A stretch of DNA of 64,000 nt from Cronobacter muytjensii ATCC 51329 (GCF_001277195.1 NZ_CP012268.1:1674001-1738000); one strand, 5' to 3'; shown: positions 42,118 through 51,328, counted from the stretch's first letter. A program made the numbers and translations. The notes: a model not told the origin generated them from the letters alone.

Positions 42118-43038
42118 ATGGAACAGCAAGAAATACGATCTTTTCGCGCAACGCTTCGTGAAATGGTCAGAGAATTAGGTATGCTCAACCGTAAAGCGAG
42201 TGGGACTGAGCTGTCCCCCCTTCAGAGTCATATACTGATTGAACTCAGCAGACAGCCATATGGTTGTACTGAACTTGCCAAAAATCTTTGTGTTGAGAAA
42301 GCAAGCATGAGCCGGACGCTCCGGAGTCTTAGTGACGAGGGGTATCTGTTTAAAGAAAATGACACACAGGATGGTAGAGCCTCGCGATTCAGGTTAAGCA
42401 AATCAGGCGAACGACTGCTTTGCGCACTTGAAGAAAATGCCGACAGATTTATCGTGGAAGCTCTTGCGTCGTCATCAAATGATGAAATTCAGCTTTTCCA
42501 GCAAATCATCAGGCGCTTTTCAGTCAGCTTAAGTAACGCACGTCGTCAACGTGAATCAGGGGTAATTTTCCGTAGACTGGAGCCTGCAGATAACTGCGCA
42601 ATCGCAGAGATTATCCGTAACAGTTTTCGAGAGAATAAAATTGACCATCTTGAAGGCGTTAGCCTCCATGACCCTGAACTCGAGCGCCTGAGTGAAGCTT
42701 ATAAACATCCGGGCTGCGGATATTGGGTTGTAGAAGCAAATGGACAAATAGTCGGAGGGGCTGGCCTTTCGCCATTGCGCGGAGAAGAAGGCATTTGCGA
42801 AATGCAGAAGTTGTTTTTCAGAAGCGACGCACAAGGAATGGGACTAGGCAGGCGAATGATCGCGTTCATCATTTCTCAGGCTTCTGCAATGGGATACCAC
42901 TCCTGTTATCTTGAAACCCTTGAAGAACTCAGGCGTGCAGTACGCCTCTACGAATCCTTTGGATTTAAGCATATTCCCGAGCGGCTTGGCGATACGGGCC
43001 ATAGTAGCTGTGGCATATACATGCTTAAGACACTGTGA
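42118..43038 (+). CDS. MarR-GNAT fusion regulator/acetyltransferase
   Basis: A 306-residue two-domain protein. Residues 1-140 are a MarR winged helix (PYGCTELAKNLCVEKASMSRTLRSL); residues 150-306 are a GNAT domain (SDAQGMGLGRRMIAFI is the acetyl-CoA loop; ETLEELRRAVRLYESFGF follows). AAAGGA precedes the ATG. Lower GC than the flanking ycj genes points to transfer. It probably represses itself and the divergent small membrane gene. Confidence 0.9.
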   Translation: MEQQEIRSFRATLREMVRELGMLNRKASGTELSPLQSHILIELSRQPYGCTELAKNLCVEKASMSRTLRSLSDEGYLFKENDTQDGRASRFRLSKSGERLLCALEENADRFIVEALASSSNDEIQLFQQIIRRFSVSLSNARRQRESGVIFRRLEPADNCAIAEIIRNSFRENKIDHLEGVSLHDPELERLSEAYKHPGCGYWVVEANGQIVGGAGLSPLRGEEGICEMQKLFFRSDAQGMGLGRRMIAFIISQASAMGYHSCYLETLEELRRAVRLYESFGFKHIPERLGDTGHSSCGIYMLKTL

Positions 43039-43052
43039 TGATGACGTTCTCT

Positions 43053-43290
43053 GTATGTCAGCGCCAGGCACAAACCTGACAGCGGGTTCAGGTACATGAA
43101 TTCCCTTTGTGCCACTTGTTATAGCTGAGTATTGTGGGGCAATCTTAGGGGCATATATGGGGCATATGAGTGTTATAAATGCCCCAGATATGATATCGAT
43201 CCGGTTAAGCGTTTAACAAAGCCCCATCAGTTAAGGAAATACGGTAATTTCCCAAACCCCACGCCATTTTCCCTTAACGGGAATAGCTAC
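43053..43290. repeat. long repeat copy B, probable integrative-element end
   Basis: Aligns with copy A at 36069-36295. It has three direct GGGGCA motifs (43136, 43148, 43159) and one inverted TGCCCC (43180), like arm-type integrase sites, then ATACGGTAATTTCCC and TTTTCCCTTA. It ends ten bases before the duplicated ycjV tail. Confidence 0.7.
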
Positions 43291-43300
43291 CGCGAACTCC

Positions 43301-43380
43301 GACAGCGCAATTGAAAATGCGATGGCCTGATTAAGACTGCTATTAATACGCTCCGCGTAAGACGAAGCTTATTTTCAGAT
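43301..43380 (+). repeat. ycjV 3' end plus terminator, diverged copy 2
   Basis: GACAGCGCAATTGAA... to TGA keeps the codon pattern of the ycjV end (DSAIENAMA), followed by a hairpin related to the ycjV terminator (GCTCCG and CGAAGC). It now lies next to the ycjW stop codon. Confidence 0.65.
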
Positions 43381-44367
43381 GGGCGTGGTGGGAATTAATG
43401 TACGCGCCGGGATGGGCTTTCCGGCAATGCGGGCGAAAAGCAGCGCGCTGCTGATATCGCCTAATTGCTGTGTGGGGATATCGATGCCGCCAGGCGGCGG
43501 GTTGAGCAGGAAAGAGAGCGTTTCGTTGCTGTAGCCGACGACCGTCAGCGCCTGCGGGATAGCCAGATCGCGTTCGGCGGCGGCGCGGTAAAGGCTCATC
43601 AGCTTCAGGCTGTCGGTGGCAAACACCGCATCGGGCGGTTCGGGCATGGCGAGCAACTGTCGCGCCGCCGCCAGCGCGTTCTCCTGGGTATAGCCGCCAT
43701 CCACGACCAGCGCAGGGTCGTCTGCACGCCGATGCTTTGCGAGGCTCGCGCGAAATCCGGCGAGCCGGTCGATGGAAACATGATAGTCGAGCGGGGCATG
43801 AAGGCAGGCGATGCGCTGGCATCCGCGGGCGATAAGCGTATCCGTCAGCGCGATGCTGTCATGGTAATTATCGGTATCGACGGAACAGATATGCTGATAC
43901 TGGCCCACCACATTACCGATAACGACCACCGGAATACCGCACTCATCGAGCCTTGCAATAAACGATTCCTCCGCTGGCGAGCTCAGCATAATAATGCCTT
44001 TAATCATTTTCTGACGAATGCGTGTCAGGCATTTCTGTAAGTCATCTTCGCTATTACGCGACGTCTGGAGAATAACATCGAAGCCGGTTTCTTCGGCGCG
44101 CGCCATAATCGCGTGCAGCACTTCGGAGAAAAAAGGATTACCAGCCGTGGTTTTTGTCGACCTGGTGGAAATCACCATAATGGCGTCAAAGCCGGAAGAA
44201 GTCAGCGCACGCGCCAGTTTATTCGGCTGATACTGAAGTTCGTCGATGGCTTTTAACACCCGCTCGCGCGCCGCCTCGGAAATATTGGTCTGATTATTCA
44301 GTACGCGCGATACCGTCGATTTTGACACTTTCGCCACGCGGGCAATATCGTAAATGGTCGGGGACAT
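43375..44367 (-). CDS. ycjW: YcjW LacI-type repressor
   Basis: A 330-residue repressor: MSPTIYDIARVAKVSKSTVSRVLNN is the LacI headpiece, followed by the hinge YQPNKLARAL and a sugar-binding domain. The start MSPTIYD at 44367 has GGAG nine bases upstream; six extra codons upstream are possible but unlikely. It is expected to control the ycj sugar genes, which lie on the opposite strand. Confidence 0.94.
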   Translation of the reverse strand: MSPTIYDIARVAKVSKSTVSRVLNNQTNISEAARERVLKAIDELQYQPNKLARALTSSGFDAIMVISTRSTKTTAGNPFFSEVLHAIMARAEETGFDVILQTSRNSEDDLQKCLTRIRQKMIKGIIMLSSPAEESFIARLDECGIPVVVIGNVVGQYQHICSVDTDNYHDSIALTDTLIARGCQRIACLHAPLDYHVSIDRLAGFRASLAKHRRADDPALVVDGGYTQENALAAARQLLAMPEPPDAVFATDSLKLMSLYRAAAERDLAIPQALTVVGYSNETLSFLLNPPPGGIDIPTQQLGDISSALLFARIAGKPIPARTLIPTTPI

Positions 44368-44530
44368 TCGACCGTGCTCCATCACATCGCATCAGAAAAT
44401 ATCTTACTGAAGGCCCGGCGCACTGTCCATGCGGCGCGTTTTTGTAAATCGGCGTCAGTGGCGCTTGAATCGCCGCGTTTAAGCCTTACCTGTTACTATC
44501 AGAGGAAATCAACGCATCGGGCGCAGGGAT

Positions 44531-45931
44531 ATGATTAAACAACTTCAGAGTGAAATGCAGGCGCTGATGAACCGCAGCGTCGACCGCCATCTGCGGCTGG
44601 CCGTCACGGGGCTTAGCCGCAGCGGGAAAACCGCGTTCATCACCGCGCTGGTCAATCAACTGTTGTCAGTCAACAGCGGCGCGCGCCTGCCGCTCTTTTC
44701 GCCGGTGCGCGAAGAGCGCCTGCTCGGCGTGCGTCGCGTGCCGCAGCAGGATATGGGCGTCGCGCGCTTTACCTATGATGAAGGGCTGGCGCAGCTTTAC
44801 GGCACGCCGCCCGCCTGGCCGACGCCGACGCGGGGCGTCAGCGAAATCCGCCTCGCGCTGCGCTACCGGTCGCGCGAGTCGCTGCTGCGCCACTTTAAAG
44901 ATACCTCCACGCTGTGGCTCGATATCGTTGACTACCCTGGCGAATGGCTGCTGGATTTACCGATGCTCGCGCAGGATTACCTGAGCTGGTCGCGCCAGAT
45001 GACGGGGCTGCTGCAAGGCGACCGCGCCGTCTGGGCGCAGCGCTGGCGCAGCCTGTGTGAAGGGCTCGATCCGCTGGCGCCGGGCGATGAAAAACGCCTT
45101 GCTGAGATTGCCGGGGCCTGGACCGATTACCTGATGCAGTGCAAACGCGAAGGGTTGCATTTTATCCAGCCGGGGCGCTTTGTGTTGCCAGGCGATCTCG
45201 CGGGCGCGCCGGTGTTGCAGTTCTTTCCGTGGCCGGGCGTCGATGAGGCGGGCGAGACGAAACTCGCGCAGGCGGGCAAGCAGACGAACATCGGCATGTT
45301 GCGCGAGCGCTACAACTACTACTGCGAAAAAGTCGTCAAAGGCTTCTATCGCGAGCACTTTGTGCGCTTCGACCGTCAGATTGTGCTGGTGGACTGTCTC
45401 CAGCCGCTCAACAGCGGGCCGCAGGCGTTTAATGACATGCGCCTTGCGCTCACCCAACTGATGCAAAGCTTTCATTATGGGCAACGCACGCTGTTCCGGC
45501 GGCTCTTCTCGCCGGTTATCGATAAGCTGCTGTTCGCCGCCACCAAAGCGGATCACGTGACCCACGATCAGCACGCGAATCTGGTGTCGCTGCTCTCGCA
45601 ACTGGTGCAGGAGGCGTGGCAGAACGCCGCGTTTGAAGGCGTAGATATGGACTGCATGGGCATTGCCTCAATCCAGGCGACCGAAAGCGGGATGGTGGAG
45701 AGCCACGGCGAAAGCGTCCCGGCGCTGCGCGGCCACCGCTTAAGCGACGGCGTGCCGCTGACGGTTTACCCTGGCGACGTGCCCCCACGGCTGCCCGGCA
45801 GCGCGTTCTGGCAGCAGCAGGGCTTTCAGTTTGAGGCGTTTCGCCCGCGCGAGATGGAGGTTGACCGGCCATTACCGCACATCCGCCTGGACGCGGTGCT
45901 GGAGTTTTTAACAGGAGACAAACTGCGATGA
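44531..45931 (+). CDS. ycjX: YcjX P-loop NTPase
   Basis: A 466-residue protein of the YcjX/DUF463 family. GLSRSGKTAFI near residue 27 is the P-loop and LWLDIVDYPGEW the switch-like motif. The family is heat- or phage-shock-associated in E. coli, with GTP binding reported for homologues; the cellular role is unsettled. It overlaps ycjF by four bases. Confidence 0.95.
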   Translation: MIKQLQSEMQALMNRSVDRHLRLAVTGLSRSGKTAFITALVNQLLSVNSGARLPLFSPVREERLLGVRRVPQQDMGVARFTYDEGLAQLYGTPPAWPTPTRGVSEIRLALRYRSRESLLRHFKDTSTLWLDIVDYPGEWLLDLPMLAQDYLSWSRQMTGLLQGDRAVWAQRWRSLCEGLDPLAPGDEKRLAEIAGAWTDYLMQCKREGLHFIQPGRFVLPGDLAGAPVLQFFPWPGVDEAGETKLAQAGKQTNIGMLRERYNYYCEKVVKGFYREHFVRFDRQIVLVDCLQPLNSGPQAFNDMRLALTQLMQSFHYGQRTLFRRLFSPVIDKLLFAATKADHVTHDQHANLVSLLSQLVQEAWQNAAFEGVDMDCMGIASIQATESGMVESHGESVPALRGHRLSDGVPLTVYPGDVPPRLPGSAFWQQQGFQFEAFRPREMEVDRPLPHIRLDAVLEFLTGDKLR

Positions 45932-46983
45932 GCGAGATCAAACCGCGCCGCGACTTTGACGAGCCGCTGCGCCCGGAGGCAGGCCCGACGCTTCGCGCCA
46001 CCCAGGCGTTTGACGAGGCGCAGGCGCAGAAATTTATCCCGGTGGCCGAAGAGGAACTCCTGGCGCCCGACGCGCCTGAGCGCGTGGTGGAAAACGCCCT
46101 GAAACCGCGCCGCAGCCTCTGGCGGCGCATGGTCACCGCTGGCCTTGGCATCTTTGGCATCAGCGTGGTGGCCCAGGGCGCGCAGTGGGCGGCGAATGCC
46201 TGGCGCACCCATGACTGGATTGCGCTCGGCGGCTGTGTCGCGGGCGGGCTCATCGTGGCGGCGGGCGTCGGCGCGCTCGCGAGTGAGTGGCGCAGGCTGC
46301 ATCGGCTGCGCGAACGCGCCGTGGAGCGCGACGAGGCGCGTGAACTGCTGGCGAGCCACGGGAGCGGAAAAGGGCGTGCGTTTTGCGAGAAGCTGGCGCG
46401 CCAGGCGGGGCTTACGCAGGGGCATCCGGCGCTGGCGCGCTGGCATGCCGCAATCCATGAAACCCACAGCGATCGTGAAGTGGTGACGCTCTACGCGCAG
46501 ATTGTCCAGCCGGTGCTCGATCTCCAGGCCCGCAGCGCCATCAGCCGCTCGGCGGCGGAATCGACGCTGATGATAGCGGTAAGCCCGCTGGCGCTGGTGG
46601 ATATGGCGTTCATCGCCTGGCGCAACCTGCGGCTGGTGAACCGCATCGCGGCCATTTATGGCATTGAGCTTGGCTACTACAGCCGTATCCGTCTTTTTCG
46701 CCTGGTCCTGCTGAATATGGCGTTCGCGGGCGCGAGCGAGATGGTTCGTGAGGTCGGACTGGACTGGATGTCACAGGATCTTGCCGCCCGCGTATCGGCC
46801 CGCGTGGCGCAGGGGCTGGGCGCGGGGCTGCTTACCGCGCGTCTTGGCGTAAAGGCGATGGAGTTGTGCCGTCCGCTCCCCTGGACCGGAGACGACAAGC
46901 CGCGCCTTGGCGATTTCCGCCGACAACTGCTGAGCGAAGTGAAAACCACGCTGCAAAAGCAGAAACGCGAACGCGAAGAGTAA
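45928..46983 (+). CDS. ycjF: YcjF inner-membrane protein
   Basis: A 351-residue DUF697-type membrane protein. A charged N-terminus (EIKPRRDFDEPLRPEAG) precedes two transmembrane segments (about residues 70-90 and 100-120) and a later hydrophobic stretch near 215-235. It is the fixed partner of ycjX. An inverted-repeat terminator follows. Confidence 0.94.
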   Translation: MSEIKPRRDFDEPLRPEAGPTLRATQAFDEAQAQKFIPVAEEELLAPDAPERVVENALKPRRSLWRRMVTAGLGIFGISVVAQGAQWAANAWRTHDWIALGGCVAGGLIVAAGVGALASEWRRLHRLRERAVERDEARELLASHGSGKGRAFCEKLARQAGLTQGHPALARWHAAIHETHSDREVVTLYAQIVQPVLDLQARSAISRSAAESTLMIAVSPLALVDMAFIAWRNLRLVNRIAAIYGIELGYYSRIRLFRLVLLNMAFAGASEMVREVGLDWMSQDLAARVSARVAQGLGAGLLTARLGVKAMELCRPLPWTGDDKPRLGDFRRQLLSEVKTTLQKQKREREE

Positions 46984-46990
46984 CCGCAAC

Positions 46991-47031
46991 GGCGTCATGC
47001 CTGCTCAGGTTTACAGCATGACGCCGCTTTT
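46991..47031 (+). terminator. ycjXF terminator
   Basis: GGCGTCATGC and GCATGACGCC, ten perfect pairs with a 14-base loop, then GCTTTTT. Confidence 0.75.
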
Positions 47032-47041
47032 TACCGCACTC

Positions 47042-47059
47042 TGTCAATTTTTGTTGACA
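47042..47059. promoter_or_regulatory. TyrR box upstream of tyrR
   Basis: TGTCAA-N6-TTGACA, symmetrical and with the spacing of the TyrR consensus TGTAAA-N6-TTTACA. It lies 73 bases before the tyrR start. E. coli tyrR is autoregulated through such a site. Confidence 0.72.
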
Positions 47060-47131
47060 GACCACTCCCCCGGCTGCGGCAACTGAAGTATTATCTCGCC
47101 ATTCATTAGCTCAATGCGTGAAGGTGCCGCC

Positions 47132-48694
47132 ATGCGTCTTGAAGTGTTTTGTGAAGACCGCCTCGGTCTGACCCGTGAGTTGCTCGATCTTCTGGTGCTG
47201 CGCAGTATTGATTTGCGCGGTATTGAAATCGACCCCATCGGGCGAATCTATCTCAATTTTTCCACGCTGGAATTTAACGCCTTCAGCAGCCTGATGGCGG
47301 AAATCCGCCGCATTCCCGGCGTCACCGACGTGCGCACCGTGCCGTGGATGCCGTCCGAGCGCGAGCATCGTTCGCTGAGCGCGCTGCTTGAAGCGCTGCC
47401 GGAGCCGGTGTTCTCGGTGGATATGAAAAGCAAAATCGAGCTCGCCAACCCCGCCAGCTGCGCGCTGTTCGGGCAGAATGAAGCGCGCCTGCGTAACCAT
47501 AACGCCGCCAGTCTTATCAGCGGGTTTAACTTCCAGCGCTGGCTTGAGAGCAGCCCGGCGGAGTCGCATACCGAACACGTGGTGATTAACGGCCAGGATT
47601 TCCTGCTCGAAATTACGCCGGTGCATCTTGACGAGGAGAGCGGCGCCAGCATGCTCACCGGAGCGGTCGTGATGCTGCGCTCTACTGTGCGGATGGGACG
47701 CCAGCTGCAGAATCTTACCAGCCAGGATCTGCACGCCTTCAGCCATATCATCGCCGTCAGTCCGCGCATGAAACAGGTCGTGGATCAGGCCCGTAAGCTT
47801 GCGATGCTGAACGCGCCGCTGCTTATCACCGGCGATACCGGCACCGGGAAAGATCTGCTGGCCCACGCCTGCCATCTGGCAAGCCCGCGCGCCGACAAGC
47901 CCTATCTGGCGCTGAACTGCGCGTCGATTCCGGAGGATGTGGTGGAAAGCGAGCTGTTCGGCCATGCGCCGGGCGCTTACGCCAACGCGCATGAAGGCAA
48001 AAAAGGGTTCTTTGAGCAGGCCAACGGCGGCTCGGTGCTGCTGGATGAAATTGGCGAGATGTCGCCGCGAATGCAGGCCAAATTGCTGCGTTTCCTGAAC
48101 GACGGCACCTTCCGTCGCGTCGGCGAGGAGCATGAAGTGCACGTCGATGTGCGCGTCATCTGCGCGACGCAGAAAAACCTTGTCGAGCTGGTGCAAAAGG
48201 GCGCGTTTCGTGAAGATCTCTACTATCGCCTCAACGTACTGACGCTGAATCTGCCGCCGCTGCGCGACCGTCCGCAGGACATCATGCCGCTCACCGAAAT
48301 GTTTGTCGCCCGCTTCGCCGATGAGCAGGGTGTGCCGCGCCCGAAGCTCGCCAGCGACCTGGGCGGCGTATTAACCCGCTACGGCTGGCCGGGCAACGTG
48401 CGCCAGCTGAAAAACGCGATTTACCGCGCGCTGACCCAGCTCGACGGCTATGAACTGCGCCCGCAGGATATCCTGCTGCCGGATTTCGACGCCGCGGCGC
48501 TGCCGGTGGGGGAAGAGGCAATGGAAGGATCGCTGGACGATATCACCCGTCGCTTCGAACGCTCGGTGCTGACGCAGCTGTATCGCAGCTATCCGAGCAC
48601 CCGTAAGCTTGCCAAACGGCTGGGTGTCTCGCACACCGCTATCGCCAATAAGCTGCGTGAATATGGCTTAAGCCAGCGCAAAGGCGAAGAGTAA
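47132..48694 (+). CDS. tyrR: TyrR aromatic amino acid regulator
   Basis: A 520-residue regulator (E. coli 513). Residues 1-75 are an ACT domain (MRLEVFCEDRLGLTRELLDLLVLR), then a PAS domain, an AAA+ domain (GDTGTGKD Walker A, SVLLDEIGEM Walker B) and a C-terminal helix-turn-helix (TRKLAKRLGVSHTAIANKLREYGL). The sigma54-contacting GAFTGA motif is replaced by GAYANA, as in E. coli TyrR, which works with sigma70. The start is the ATG at 47132, not the frame opening at 47114. Confidence 0.96.
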   Translation: MRLEVFCEDRLGLTRELLDLLVLRSIDLRGIEIDPIGRIYLNFSTLEFNAFSSLMAEIRRIPGVTDVRTVPWMPSEREHRSLSALLEALPEPVFSVDMKSKIELANPASCALFGQNEARLRNHNAASLISGFNFQRWLESSPAESHTEHVVINGQDFLLEITPVHLDEESGASMLTGAVVMLRSTVRMGRQLQNLTSQDLHAFSHIIAVSPRMKQVVDQARKLAMLNAPLLITGDTGTGKDLLAHACHLASPRADKPYLALNCASIPEDVVESELFGHAPGAYANAHEGKKGFFEQANGGSVLLDEIGEMSPRMQAKLLRFLNDGTFRRVGEEHEVHVDVRVICATQKNLVELVQKGAFREDLYYRLNVLTLNLPPLRDRPQDIMPLTEMFVARFADEQGVPRPKLASDLGGVLTRYGWPGNVRQLKNAIYRALTQLDGYELRPQDILLPDFDAAALPVGEEAMEGSLDDITRRFERSVLTQLYRSYPSTRKLAKRLGVSHTAIANKLREYGLSQRKGEE

Positions 48695-48701
48695 CGCCAA
48701 T

Positions 48702-48732
48702 AAAAAAGCCTCCGCATGCGGAGGCTTTTTTT
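48702..48732. terminator. bidirectional tyrR/tpx terminator
   Basis: GCCTCCGCATGCGGAGGC, an uninterrupted palindrome, flanked by six A and seven T. Confidence 0.92.
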
Positions 48733-48743
48733 ATGCGCGGCGC

Positions 48744-49250
48744 TTACGCTTTCAGCGCGTTAAGCGCGGCGTCATAGTTCGGCTCATGGGTGATTTCATT
48801 CACCAGCTCGCTGAACACGACTTCATCATTCTCGTTCACTACCAGCACCGCGCGGGCGGTCAGGCCTTTCAGCGCGCCTTCGTCGATGCCAACGCCGTAA
48901 TCGCTGGCGAACTGCGCGTTACGCAGGGTGGAGAGCGTAATGACATTGCTCAGGCCTTCCGCGCCGCAGAAGCGGGACTGCGCGAACGGCAGGTCAGCGG
49001 AGATACACAGCACGACGGTGTTTTCCATACCGGTCGCCAGCTGGTTGAACTTACGCACGGACGCGGCGCAGACGCCGGTATCGATGCTTGGGAAAATGTT
49101 CAGTACTTTACGCTTACCGGCAAACTGGCTCAGTGAGACGTCAGACAGATCTTTTGCCACCAGGCTGAACGGTGCCGCTTTGCTGCCCGCCTGCGGGATC
49201 TGACCGACCACGGAAACCGGATTGCCCTGGAAATAGACGATTTGTGACAT
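48744..49250 (-). CDS. tpx: Tpx thiol peroxidase
   Basis: A 168-residue peroxiredoxin. SIDTGVCAAS has the peroxidatic Cys61 and QSRFCGAEG the resolving Cys95. It reduces lipid and other hydroperoxides in the cytoplasm/periplasmic side with thioredoxin. Convergent with tyrR across a shared terminator. Confidence 0.96.
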   Translation of the reverse strand: MSQIVYFQGNPVSVVGQIPQAGSKAAPFSLVAKDLSDVSLSQFAGKRKVLNIFPSIDTGVCAASVRKFNQLATGMENTVVLCISADLPFAQSRFCGAEGLSNVITLSTLRNAQFASDYGVGIDEGALKGLTARAVLVVNENDEVVFSELVNEITHEPNYDAALNALKA

Positions 49251-49386
49251 AGTTATCTTCCTGTTTACATATAGTTAACGTCGCCGCTAGTGTATGTGAT
49301 CACAGGGGCGATGAATATAAAAAACTGTCCCGGCAGGCTAACTTTCCAGTCGCTATACTGAGGCAAAGCCCGTTGCGAGGAAAATA

Positions 49387-50385
49387 ATGAGAAGCGTAAA
49401 AGTGTATCAGGAAGCCTGGCCGCTCCATTCGCCGTTTGTGATTGCCCGCGGCAGCCGCAGTGAAGCGGTGGTGGTCGTGGTGGAGCTGGAAGAAGAGGGC
49501 GTGCGCGCCGTGGGCGAATGCACGCCATACCCGCGCTATGGCGAGAGCGTCGCCTCGGTGATGGCGCAGATCATGACGGTCGTCCCGCAGCTCGAAACCG
49601 GGCTTGATCGCGCCGCGCTGCAGCGGCTGCTGCCCGCTGGCGCCGCCCGCAACGCCATTGACTGCGCGCTCTGGGATCTTGAAGCCCGCCGCGCAGGCGA
49701 GACGCTGGACGCGCATTTGCAGGTGACGCTGCCCGGCCAGCACACCACCGCGCAAACGGTCATTATCGGCGCGCCGGAGCAGATGGCGGTGAACGCCGCG
49801 TTGCTCTGGGAAAAGGGCGCGCGGCTTTTGAAAATCAAACTCGACGATACTTTTATTACTGAGCGGATGGTCGCCATTCGTGAAGCGGTGCCGGAGGCGA
49901 CGCTGATTGTCGATGCTAACGAGTCCTGGCACGCGGAAGGGCTGGCGGCGCGTTGTCAGCTGCTGGCGGATCTCGGCGTCCAGATGCTGGAGCAGCCTCT
50001 GCCCGCCTCGGATGACCGCGCGCTCGAAAACTTTATCCACCCGCTGCCCATTTGCGCCGATGAGAGCTGCCACGCGCGCGGCAGTCTCAAAACTCTCGCC
50101 GGCCGTTACGAGATGATTAACATCAAGCTTGATAAAACCGGCGGGCTGACCGAGGCGCTGGCGCTGGCGCGTCAGGCGGCGGATGACGGGTTCGGGGTCA
50201 TGCTGGGCTGTATGCTCTGCACCTCGCGCGCCATCAGCGCCGCGCTGCCGCTCATCCCGCAGGCGCGTTTTACCGATCTCGACGGCCCCACCTGGCTTGC
50301 GGTGGATGTCGAGCCCGCCTTACGTTTCACGCCCGGCCAGCTTTATCTCCACCCCGACGCGGCGCCTCAGGTTTCATCATCGTAA
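49387..50385 (+). CDS. ycjG: YcjG L-Ala-D/L-Glu epimerase
   Basis: A 332-residue enolase-superfamily enzyme. KIKLDD carries the catalytic lysine of the K-x-K motif; the metal ligands are in VDANESW, LEQPL and ADESC. It epimerises the L-Ala-D-Glu dipeptide from recycled murein. It ends overlapping the 3' end of mpaA by 19 bases tail to tail, and works with MpaA and MppA next door. Confidence 0.94.
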   Translation: MRSVKVYQEAWPLHSPFVIARGSRSEAVVVVVELEEEGVRAVGECTPYPRYGESVASVMAQIMTVVPQLETGLDRAALQRLLPAGAARNAIDCALWDLEARRAGETLDAHLQVTLPGQHTTAQTVIIGAPEQMAVNAALLWEKGARLLKIKLDDTFITERMVAIREAVPEATLIVDANESWHAEGLAARCQLLADLGVQMLEQPLPASDDRALENFIHPLPICADESCHARGSLKTLAGRYEMINIKLDKTGGLTEALALARQAADDGFGVMLGCMLCTSRAISAALPLIPQARFTDLDGPTWLAVDVEPALRFTPGQLYLHPDAAPQVSSS

Positions 50386-51080
50386 TGCAATAGCGCGGTC
50401 ATCGCCGCCAGATAGCGTTCGGTGGCGTCGTCGGCGGAGATGGCCGGAAACTCGGCGGTGATGCAGGCAAGCCCGATATCCGCGCACCAGCTGCCGAACG
50501 AGCCGGGCGTTTCATAGCCGACGCTGGTGACGTGCGGCAGCCCGAAAGCCCCGGCGAGCCACTGACCAAGCCGCGTCTGCTGCGGATCTTCAATACAGCC
50601 GAGCGGATCGTGAAACGACACCACCCACGCAGGCTTCAGCTGGTGAATTAACTGACACAACGCGGCGGTTTCCGGCTCTGAGCCCGGTTTTTCGCCGGTG
50701 GAAAGCGTGACATCGCGCGTCTCGGCAGCGCTGTTCCAGCGATAAACCGTATCGCCCGGCTGCCAGTTCGCGGCCGGGAAATTGCGGTTGAGATCGACGC
50801 CGCGCGCATTGGCGCGCAGGCCGAGCTGACAGCCATCCGGGTTAACCGCCAGCACCACATGATGCCGTCGGTGCGTAGGCGCAAGCGTGCGCAGCGCGCA
50901 GGAGAGCGTCACCAGCGCCGCGTTCTCATCGCCGTGCGTGCCGGCGATAATCAGCCCCGGCGCGCGCTGCGCCTCCGGGGCCGGAAACCAGAGCAGCGGC
51001 GCGCCTAGCGCCGATTCGCCATAACGCCTGGCGTCGTCAGATAAAGCGCCGCGTTGCGCGCGGGGTCTAAGCGTGGTCAT
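50367..51080 (-). CDS. mpaA: MpaA murein peptide amidase
   Basis: A 237-residue M14 zinc carboxypeptidase. AGTHGDEN supplies the His and Glu zinc ligands, VSFHDPL the third His, and ITAEFP the catalytic Glu; GVDLNRNFP holds the substrate Arg. It removes meso-DAP from the murein tripeptide, yielding L-Ala-D-Glu for YcjG. The start MTTLRPRA at 51080 matches E. coli; a longer frame to 51140 is unlikely. Confidence 0.95.
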   Translation of the reverse strand: MTTLRPRAQRGALSDDARRYGESALGAPLLWFPAPEAQRAPGLIIAGTHGDENAALVTLSCALRTLAPTHRRHHVVLAVNPDGCQLGLRANARGVDLNRNFPAANWQPGDTVYRWNSAAETRDVTLSTGEKPGSEPETAALCQLIHQLKPAWVVSFHDPLGCIEDPQQTRLGQWLAGAFGLPHVTSVGYETPGSFGSWCADIGLACITAEFPAISADDATERYLAAMTALLHYDDET

Positions 51081-51328
51081 AACCGGGCCGCCATTGAAGG
51101 AAGATAAAAGGAGTGTTGTCGACAACGGACTGAAATTCAACAGCCTGACGGCAAAAGGCGCGTGGCCTGTTATTCGCGCAGGCAGGCAGTAACACGTTGA
51201 TCTGACGCAGGGTTAGCCCGCAAAATCCGGGACAGTGGTTTGCAATTTATATTCATCCAACAAATAATTCCCCGACAGCGCGCCCGGAAAGAGCGGTTCG
51301 GCGCCAGACTAAAGAGAACGAGGACCTC

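Noticed and set aside
43132..43314. 60-codon frame within repeat B
   Set aside because: The equivalent frame is not kept in copy A, so it is part of the repeat rather than a gene.
47111..48196. Long minus-strand frame (361 codons) opposite tyrR
   Set aside because: Antisense shadow of a high-GC gene; no ribosome site and basic, histidine-rich composition, while tyrR on the plus strand is certain.
49300..50073. 257-codon minus-strand frame opposite ycjG
   Set aside because: ycjG is clearly coding on the plus strand; no independent start signals.
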